Source: Gammaproteobacteria bacterium (GTDB lineage: Bacteria; Pseudomonadota; Gammaproteobacteria; Burkholderiales; Rhodocyclaceae). Taken from it: a stretch of 64,000 nucleotides of DNA. The position numbers were made by a program, and so were the translations under genes. The DNA lies in NCBI GenBank assembly GCA_018828385.1, contig JAHJVE010000020.1:186001-250000 (forward strand), read 5' to 3'. The notes beneath the pieces are model-generated. The model saw only the letters and a program-made list of their open reading frames with translations. It made no database searches and was not told the origin of the DNA. Positions 57,483 through 64,000 of the stretch are shown in pieces (position 1 is the stretch's first letter; each line of letters begins with the position of its first letter).

Positions 57483-57836
57483 TTAGTGTCCCGCCGCGAC
57501 TAGTTTTGCCTTGAATTCTTCTTTGGTGACGCCGGTCTGCAGGGCACCGATGTCCTGCATGTCGAGACCGAGCACGCCACCGGCCAGCTTGCCGAGGAAA
57601 TAGACGCCGCCGCCGACACTGATCAGGCCGAGCACATCGCGCGTCGTGATGGCCTTGATCTGCGCCTCGTCGAGGCCGAACTTCTTGCAGTAGGCGACTT
57701 CGTCGCTGACGAACTCGTCGCGATTGGCCTTGCTGTTGAACGAGTAGCACATTTTGTTGAGGGCGTAGCCACGCCGGGCAGCATCGCTGTCGAAGATCGG
57801 CGCCCCGGGTATGGTCCGCTTCTGCGGTCGAGTCAT
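57483..57836 (-). CDS. LigA-like dioxygenase alpha subunit, paralogue 1
   Basis: A 117-residue small subunit of the LigAB type: PGAPIFDSDAARRGYALNKM, CYSFNSKANRDEFVSDEVAY and RDVLGLISVGGGVYFLGKLA are family stretches. It caps the beta-subunit active site. Directly upstream of its LigB partner and divergent from the LysR gene, which makes this a small regulated unit. Shorter than the second LigA by about 30 residues. Confidence 0.87.
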   Translation of the reverse strand: MTRPQKRTIPGAPIFDSDAARRGYALNKMCYSFNSKANRDEFVSDEVAYCKKFGLDEAQIKAITTRDVLGLISVGGGVYFLGKLAGGVLGLDMQDIGALQTGVTKEEFKAKLVAAGH

Positions 57837-57929
57837 GTCTTGTCTCCCAATGATGGTCTTGTTGCGTACAGGCCGGACCGGTCATCCGGTCGACAGCGCA
57901 GTGGCATTATTGCCAGCCAGATCAATAAA

Positions 57930-57949
57930 ATAAACCGATGTTATATAAT
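57930..57949. promoter_or_regulatory. Possible LysR-type operator and -10 box
   Basis: ATAAACCGATGTTAT (57930-57944) is a short inverted repeat of the T-N11-A type. It runs into a perfect TATAAT (57944-57949) eight bases before the regulator's ATG. It could serve autoregulation and control of the divergent ligAB pair. The remaining divergent gap (57837-57929) shows no clear site. Confidence 0.4.
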
Positions 57950-57956
57950 GCAATGC

Positions 57957-58868
57957 ATGAACAATTTCGATCATTTGGATCTCGACGGCCGCCTGCTTCG
58001 CGCCCTCGTCGTCGTCCATGAAGAAGGCTCGGTAACGCGCGCTGCGCAGCGCCTCGGCGTGACCCAGTCGGCCGTCAGCCACATGCTCGACAAGCTGCGC
58101 GAGATCGTCGGCGACCCACTCTTCGTCAAATCCGGCCGCTCCGTGGTGGCCACCGCCCAGGCCGGTGAACTGGCCGGGCGCGCCCGGCTGCTGCTCGACC
58201 AGCTCCAGGAATTCAGCCACAAGAGCCATTTCGATCCGGCCAAAATCAGGATGACCCTGACCATTGCCGCCAACGACCTGCAACGCGACTTACTGTTGCC
58301 GACGCTCTTTGCGCGCCTGCGCGAAAGTGCTCCCGACCTGCGCCTGCGCGTCATCCCTTCGAATATTCCGTCGGCCGAGATGCTGCGGGCCGACCGCTGC
58401 CAGCTTGCCATTTCGCCACGCCCGCCGGAGGCCGCCGACATTTTGCAACGACGGTTGTTCGATGAACGGTATGTCGTCTATTTCGACCAGGCCGTGCGGC
58501 CGGCGCCGGCCAGCCTTGACGATTACCTCGCCGCCGAGCATCTGACCGTGGTTTATGAACCCCAGCGCAATCTGGATATCGACGACCACCTTGCCCGGCG
58601 CGGCATCAATCGTCGATTTGCCGTTTCGGTCGCTGGCTTTGCCGGCATTCGCTCCTTTTTGAGCGGCTCGAATTATCTCGCCACCTTGCCGCGTGGCCTG
58701 GGTGCGCATCAATTGGCCGGGTTTGCCCGGGCCGAGGCGCCTTTTGCTTGTCCGACCATGCCGATGTACGCCATCTGGCACCAGCGTTACCAGCATGATG
58801 CGCTGATGCGCTGGTTGCTCAATACGCTTTATGAAGTCACCTTGGTGCTTGGGCTGGAAAGCGTTTAG
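57957..58868 (+). CDS. LysR-family transcriptional regulator
   Basis: Begins at the ATG at 57957 (one at 57948 is possible, and the frame extends to 57840) and encodes 303 residues. The helix-turn-helix is DGRLLRALVVVHEEGSVTRA followed by AQRLGVTQSAVSHMLDKLRE. A periplasmic-binding-like effector domain follows. Divergent from the first ligAB pair, a standard arrangement for control of aromatic degradation, so protocatechuate or gallate may be the inducer. Confidence 0.9.
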   Translation: MNNFDHLDLDGRLLRALVVVHEEGSVTRAAQRLGVTQSAVSHMLDKLREIVGDPLFVKSGRSVVATAQAGELAGRARLLLDQLQEFSHKSHFDPAKIRMTLTIAANDLQRDLLLPTLFARLRESAPDLRLRVIPSNIPSAEMLRADRCQLAISPRPPEAADILQRRLFDERYVVYFDQAVRPAPASLDDYLAAEHLTVVYEPQRNLDIDDHLARRGINRRFAVSVAGFAGIRSFLSGSNYLATLPRGLGAHQLAGFARAEAPFACPTMPMYAIWHQRYQHDALMRWLLNTLYEVTLVLGLESV

Positions 58869-59150
58869 AAGCTTTCTTGGCGATTTCCCGCAACCGAGCT
58901 TGGGGTTCCGCCTTGCTGGCGGGCGTACTTTCTTCTTGCTTCGCCAAGAAGAAAGTAGCCAAAGAAGAAGGCGACCCCGGGGGCGGCGCCCTTCGGGTTC
59001 CTTGCGCTACTCGGAAAGCCGGGCGGCTGCGGAACTCGGGCTTCGCCCTCAGACAGTCCTCGCCGACTGCCCCCGGCCTTCCTGCGTTGCTCAGCGCCTT
59101 CCACGGGGACCCCAAAGGCGTCCGGGCTCGACCGTTTCGGCGAAAAAGCT
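58868..59150. repeat. Interspersed hairpin-rich repeat region (no gene)
   Basis: No convincing gene lies between the LysR stop and the MFS stop. The stretch contains a perfect 13-bp hairpin, TACTTTCTTCTTG (58926-58938) and its complement (58945-58957) around CTTCGC, then CAAAGAAGAAGGCGACCC and several GC-rich stem-like parts. I recognise this as the style of a repeat family scattered through many proteobacterial genomes, often wrongly annotated as short proteins. Copy number in this genome cannot be judged here. Confidence 0.65.
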
Positions 59151-59154
59151 GACT

Positions 59155-59191
59155 GCCACGGTCAACCGGAAAAAAGGGCCAAAAATGAAAT
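59155..59191 (+). repeat. Dispersed 37-bp element, copy 16
   Basis: Plus orientation in the convergent gap after the hairpin region: GCCACGGTCAACCGGAAAAA, AGGGCC, AAAAATGAAAT. Intact core and both tracts. Confidence 0.95.
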
Positions 59192-59225
59192 CGGCCGATT
59201 GATCCCTGATGGCGTGTTCAGTAAT

Positions 59226-60461
59226 TCAGGATGGGGTATTCCTGAGCCGGCGCATGAGCAGCAAGCTGCCGGCAACCAGCAGCAGGCCGAGGCCGAATGT
59301 CACCGGCAGGACGCCGATGATCGCGGCCAGCGCGCCGGCGATTAATCCGCCCAAGGCGTCGAAACCGAAGCGCAGCGAGCCGAAGATGGAGATGATCCGG
59401 CCGCGCAGCGTATCGGGGACCTGGTATTGCAGGCGGGTATTGCCGGCGATATTGGTGGCGCCGATGCCGGCGCCGATCAGCGCGACCATGGGCAGGGCCA
59501 GCCAGAAATAGTCGAACTGCCCGGCCAGCCCGAGGCCGATCATGCCGACTCCACTCAGAACGCAACTCCAGACCTGGAAACCGATGGCGATTTCGGAGCG
59601 GGCGCGGGTGGACAGGTAGATTGACGCCATCAATGCCCCGGCGCCGCCCATGCCGAGCAGGATGCCGAGCGACTGGGCGCCGCCGGCAAAGACATCCTTG
59701 GCGAACACCGGCATCAGGACGACATAGGTGGATGCGGTGGCATTGACCAGGGCGACGGCGCCCAGGGCGACTTTGGCCTCGAAATTCCGGCGAATGAAGG
59801 AAGCGACTTCGCGCAAGGCCAGCGCTGTTGTCAGGTGTTCTTGCCGCGGGATATCGGCGCGAATGAATGTGATGGCAACAATCGGCCCGAAATAAGACAA
59901 GGCATTGATCAGGAAGCAAACGCTTTCCGGCACGACCGCCAGCAACAGGCCGGCCACCGGCGGGCCGATCAGGCGCCCGGAATGGACCACGGCGGCGTTG
60001 AGTGCCACGGCGTTGGCCAAGGTCGAGCGGTCATCGACCAGATAGAGCAGCAGACTATGTCGGGAGGGCAGGTCGAAGCTGTGGAGCACACCGAGCAAAA
60101 AGGCCAGCGCCAGAATGTGCCAGACCTCGATCAGCTCGAAGGCGACCAGCCCGGCGAGCAGCAGGGCCTGCACGGCGAAGATGGATTGCAGGACGATCAG
60201 GATGCGGCGCCGGTCGAAACGGTCGATCAGGACGCCGGCCAGTGGCGAGACGACGAGTTGCGGGGCCTGCGAAAGAAAGGCGGTCAGGCCGAGCAGGGCC
60301 GGCGAACCGGTCATCCGGTACACCAGCCAGGAGAGCGCCACGGCCTGGATGAAGGTGCCGAGTACCGAACAAATCTGGCCATAGAAATAGCGCCGGAAAT
60401 TGCGTTGGCCGAGGGCGGGTGACCGGCTGACGATGGCCGCCCGCAGGCCCAGGCCGGCCAT
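59226..60461 (-). CDS. MFS transporter (multidrug or aromatic-acid type)
   Basis: The open frame extends to 61217, but the ATG at 60459-60461 starts MAGLGLRAAIVSRSPALGQR and gives 411 residues with about twelve membrane helices. RNFRRYFYGQICSVLGTFIQ, PLAGVLIDRFDRRRILIVLQ and RGRIISIFGSLRFGFDALGG resemble the MFS_3/enterobactin-exporter-like group. Its start overlaps the aldo/keto reductase stop by one base. It may export or import substrates or products of the aromatic pathway; the direction is unknown. Confidence 0.85.
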   Translation of the reverse strand: MAGLGLRAAIVSRSPALGQRNFRRYFYGQICSVLGTFIQAVALSWLVYRMTGSPALLGLTAFLSQAPQLVVSPLAGVLIDRFDRRRILIVLQSIFAVQALLLAGLVAFELIEVWHILALAFLLGVLHSFDLPSRHSLLLYLVDDRSTLANAVALNAAVVHSGRLIGPPVAGLLLAVVPESVCFLINALSYFGPIVAITFIRADIPRQEHLTTALALREVASFIRRNFEAKVALGAVALVNATASTYVVLMPVFAKDVFAGGAQSLGILLGMGGAGALMASIYLSTRARSEIAIGFQVWSCVLSGVGMIGLGLAGQFDYFWLALPMVALIGAGIGATNIAGNTRLQYQVPDTLRGRIISIFGSLRFGFDALGGLIAGALAAIIGVLPVTFGLGLLLVAGSLLLMRRLRNTPS

Positions 60462-61456
60462 CAGGCGGCGAACTGCTCGGTGTCGATTTCCTTCTGGGTT
60501 GCCGCGTTGTAGCGCGGCCCGACGACCGTTTTCTCGTTGATCAGCGCATCGAGCCGGGCCACCGTGGCCGGCGTCAGCTGCACGCGTGCGGCGCCGAGGT
60601 TGTTTTCGAGGTGGGCCGGCGAACGGGTGCCGGGGATGACCACCATGTCGGGCTGTTTGGCGAGGATCCAGGCCAGGGCCAGTTGCGCCATCGAACAGCC
60701 GACTTCGTTGGCGATCTCCCGGTAGCCGGCGAGTAGCTGAAAGTTGCGGGCGTAGTTGTCGGGGGCGAAGCGCGGCATGGCCAGGCGGATGTCGCCAGCG
60801 GCCAGTTGTGTCGTCGGGTCGCGCAGTTCGCCGCCCAGGAAGCCGCGGGCCAGCGGGCTGAAGGCGACGAAGGTGGCGCCGATGGCGCGGCAGGCGTCGA
60901 TGACGCCGATTTCCGCCTCGCGCGACCAGAGCGAGTACTCGCTTTGCACGGCGGTGATCGGGTGCACGGCGTGCGCCTTGAAAATCGTTTCGGCCGACAC
61001 CTCGGAAAGGCCGATGCAGCGGATCTTGCCGGCGGCGACCAGGTCGGCCAGGGCGCCGACGCTTTCCTCTATGGGCACGGTGAAATCGCGGCGGTGCAGG
61101 TAATAGAGGTCGATGACCTCGGTTTGCAGGCGCTGCAGCGCGGCTTCGCAGGTTGCTCGGAGCGTGGTCGGCCGGCCGTCGATGACGCGCTTGCCATCGA
61201 CCCCGGTCATGCCGCATTTGCTGGCCAGCGTGAAGCGGTGACGCTGATCCCTGAGCGCCTGACCGAGCAGGCTTTCATTGGCGCCGAAGCCGTAGAGGGC
61301 GGCGGTGTCGAAGAAGTCGACGCCGAGATCGAGCGCCCGCTGGAGCAAACGCGCGCCTTCCTCGGCCCCCGGCGGTTGGCCGTAGGCATGGCTCAGATTC
61401 ATGCAGCCGAGGCCGATGGGATTGACGGCAAAGGGGCCGATCTTGCGCTGTGTCAT
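60461..61456 (-). CDS. Aldo/keto reductase
   Basis: Starts at the ATG at 61454-61456 (frame open to 62206), 331 residues. A TIM-barrel AKR with the tetrad residues in FFDTAALYGFGANESLLGQA (Asp, Tyr), TLASKCGMTG (Lys) and DLYYLHRRDFTVPIEESVGA (His). NADPH is the likely cofactor. It lies between ligC and the MFS gene on the same strand, so it may act on an aldehyde of the pathway, but no specific reaction is shown. Confidence 0.88.
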   Translation of the reverse strand: MTQRKIGPFAVNPIGLGCMNLSHAYGQPPGAEEGARLLQRALDLGVDFFDTAALYGFGANESLLGQALRDQRHRFTLASKCGMTGVDGKRVIDGRPTTLRATCEAALQRLQTEVIDLYYLHRRDFTVPIEESVGALADLVAAGKIRCIGLSEVSAETIFKAHAVHPITAVQSEYSLWSREAEIGVIDACRAIGATFVAFSPLARGFLGGELRDPTTQLAAGDIRLAMPRFAPDNYARNFQLLAGYREIANEVGCSMAQLALAWILAKQPDMVVIPGTRSPAHLENNLGAARVQLTPATVARLDALINEKTVVGPRYNAATQKEIDTEQFAA

Positions 61457-61467
61457 GACGACGTTTT

Positions 61468-62421
61468 TCAAACCAATTGCTTTTCCAGCTCGCCAAGCAC
61501 GCGGTAGCAGTCGAGCACCTTGGCGACCGAGGCATTCGGCTCGCGGCCTTCGCGGATGGCGGCGAAGAATTCGCGGTCCTGCAATTCGATGCCGTTCATC
61601 GAGACGTCCACCTTGGAGACGTCGATCTTCTCTTCCTTGCCGTTGTAGAGGTCGTCGTAGCGGGCGATATAGGTGCCGCTGTCGCCGATGTAGCGGAAGA
61701 AAGTGCCGAGCGGGCCGTCGTTGTTGAAGGACAGCGACAGCGTGCAGATCGCGCCGTTGGCGGCCTTGAGCTGGATCGACATGTCCATGGCGATGCCCAG
61801 TTCCGGATGGATCGGCCCCTGGATGGCGTTGGCCTTGATGATCGGCGAGCCGGCCTGGTAGGCGAAGAGGTCGACGGTATGGGCGGCGTGGTGCCAGAGC
61901 AGGTGGTCGGTCCAGCTCCGGGCCTGGCCGAGGGCGTTGATATTGCTGCGGCGGAAGAAATAAGTCTGCACATCCATCTGCTGGATGTTGAACTGGCCGG
62001 CTTCGATCTGCTTGTGCACCCACTGGTGGCTGGGGTTGAAGCGGCGGGTATGGCCGACCATGGCGACCAGGCCCTTCTCCTGTTGCAACTGCATGACTTC
62101 CTGCGCATCGGCCCAGGCATCGGACAGCGGAATTTCGACCTGGACGTGCTTGCCGGCCTTGAGACATTGCAGGGTCTGCGCGGCATGCACCTGGGTCGGC
62201 GTGCACAGGATCACGGCGTCGACTTCGGGCAGGGCCAGCGCCTGCTCGAGATCGGTGGCGACATGGGCGATGCCGTACTTGTCGGCGACTTCCTTGGTCG
62301 GCTCATAGCGACGGCCGACCAGCGAGACGACTTCGACGCCGTCGATATTTTTGATCGCATCGAGATGCTTGATGCCGAAAGCGCCGGCGCCAGCCAGCGC
62401 GACCTTGATGGTTTTGCTCAT
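61468..62421 (-). CDS. ligC: 4-carboxy-2-hydroxymuconate-6-semialdehyde dehydrogenase
   Basis: A 317-residue Gfo/Idh/MocA-family oxidoreductase starting SKTIKVALAGAGAFGIKHLD with an NAD(P)-binding GxGxxG. AVILCTPTQVHAAQTLQCLK and the catalytic GKHVQVEIPLSD (EIPL in place of EKP) match LigC of the protocatechuate 4,5-cleavage pathway. It oxidises the ring-fission product (as hemiacetal) to 2-pyrone-4,6-dicarboxylate. It directly follows the ligA-ligB pair with one base between, and its product is the substrate of the LigI encoded upstream. Confidence 0.9.
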   Translation of the reverse strand: MSKTIKVALAGAGAFGIKHLDAIKNIDGVEVVSLVGRRYEPTKEVADKYGIAHVATDLEQALALPEVDAVILCTPTQVHAAQTLQCLKAGKHVQVEIPLSDAWADAQEVMQLQQEKGLVAMVGHTRRFNPSHQWVHKQIEAGQFNIQQMDVQTYFFRRSNINALGQARSWTDHLLWHHAAHTVDLFAYQAGSPIIKANAIQGPIHPELGIAMDMSIQLKAANGAICTLSLSFNNDGPLGTFFRYIGDSGTYIARYDDLYNGKEEKIDVSKVDVSMNGIELQDREFFAAIREGREPNASVAKVLDCYRVLGELEKQLV

Positions 62422-62422
62422 A

Positions 62423-63720
<1,298 letters not shown>

Positions 63721-63723
63721 GTT

Positions 63724-64000
63724 TTAAACCTCCGGCCAGTAGAGACGCAGCGGATTATCCACCAGCAGCTTCTGTTGCAACCCGGCCGTCGGCGCGATAT
63801 GCGGGATGAAATCGACCAGCAGACCGTCGTCCGGCATGTGGTCCTTGAGATTCGGGTGCGGCCAGTCGGTGCCCCACAGCACGCGATCGGGGAATTCCTC
63901 GACGACACGGCGGGCGAAAGGGATCACGTCGGTGTAGGCATTCTGCTCGCCGTTCAGGGCTTTCGGGCCGGTGACCGAGAGACGCTCCGGACAACTGACC
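63724..64000 (-). CDS. ligI: 2-pyrone-4,6-dicarboxylate hydrolase (partial)
   Basis: The reading frame enters from the right window edge and ends at 63724; about 91 C-terminal residues are visible. CPERLSVTGPKALNG, YTDVIPFARRVVEEF, RVLWGTDWPHPNLKDHMPDD and the end LVDNPLRLYWPEV match the C-terminal third of LigI, an amidohydrolase that opens 2-pyrone-4,6-dicarboxylate. The Asp of GTDWPHP is the conserved active-site residue. The start codon and metal-free active-site N-terminal part are outside the window. First visible gene of the ligI-ligA-ligB-ligC operon. Confidence 0.9.
   Translation of the reverse strand, partial: VSCPERLSVTGPKALNGEQNAYTDVIPFARRVVEEFPDRVLWGTDWPHPNLKDHMPDDGLLVDFIPHIAPTAGLQQKLLVDNPLRLYWPEV

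Noticed and set aside
59226..61217. A 663-residue open frame spanning the MFS gene and part of the aldo/keto reductase gene
   Set aside because: The upstream 250 residues are Arg/Pro/His-rich antigenic-style shadow sequence of the aldo/keto reductase in another frame; only the MFS part is coding.
60461..62206. A 581-residue frame that could suggest a LigC-reductase fusion
   Set aside because: The upstream part is a shadow of ligC in another frame; the reductase has its own good ATG at 61456.

Overview
The window is a GC-rich chromosomal segment from a betaproteobacterium. Gene order (metX-metW-ampG with a SAM-II riboswitch, nadD-rsfS-rlmH-maf, rng next to a U32 peptidase gene) and protein style suggest Rhodocyclales, close to Dechloromonas or Azonexus. 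That placement is inferred from gene content, not from a search. I see no rRNA, tRNA, CRISPR array, transposase or prophage. Coding density is very high and many neighbouring genes overlap by 1-4 bases.

Layout. 1-2.5 kb: pyrE (partial), exonuclease III and a yqjD/yqjE/yqjK-like envelope-stress operon. 2.5-5.7 kb (minus strand): metX-metW-ampG behind a promoter, a SAM-II riboswitch and a terminator-like hairpin. 5.8-11.4 kb: a PilZ/STAS-like protein, a TonB-dependent receptor, a GGDEF protein with a degenerate EAL domain, and an ABC-type periplasmic binding protein. 11.5-12.4 kb: a SCO1-like copper chaperone and a small exported protein. 12.4-25.1 kb: a cobalamin regulon in two arms. The minus arm is bluB-cbiB-cobD-btuF-btuF2. 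The plus genes are cobQ, then cobT-cobS-(DUF938)-cobC, with cobU on the minus strand. Two cobalamin riboswitches, each followed by an intrinsic terminator, precede bluB and cobT. A histidine kinase and a TPR response regulator sit in between. 25.1-33.7 kb: an LPS/O-antigen locus (msbA, glycosyltransferases, heptosyltransferase, ligase, acetyltransferase). 33.7-42.1 kb: polA, a LOG-family protein, thrB, two paralogous membrane proteins and nadD-rsfS-rlmH-maf. 42.1-46.9 kb: enoyl-CoA hydratase, a DUF218 protein, acetoacetyl-CoA synthetase and an acyltransferase. 47.1-52.2 kb: an ArsS-like radical SAM protein, exported MsrB and MsrA, a SulP transporter, a universal stress protein and a thioredoxin-like protein. 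52.3-56.5 kb: trhP/yegQ, rng, a dienelactone hydrolase and a ProQ-domain protein. 56.6-64 kb: a protocatechuate 4,5-cleavage cluster (ligI-ligA-ligB-ligC-AKR-MFS) plus a second ligAB pair divergent from a LysR regulator.

The most striking feature is a dispersed, roughly 37-bp element. I count 16 clear copies between 12.5 and 59.2 kb, plus one degenerate candidate. Each has a near-palindromic core (CGGTCAACCG, exact in 12 of 16), an A/T tract, a short GC-rich spacer (often GGCC) and a second A/T tract (often AAAATTGAAAT). Copies lie between genes and inside conserved genes, in both orientations and several reading frames. In PolA and NadD they add no length compared with the E. coli proteins as I recall them. 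In two genes a copy supplies the start of an export signal. This layout resembles the extended DNA uptake signal of Pasteurellaceae. I interpret it as an uptake-signal-like or nucleoid-protein-binding element that may be undescribed in this lineage.
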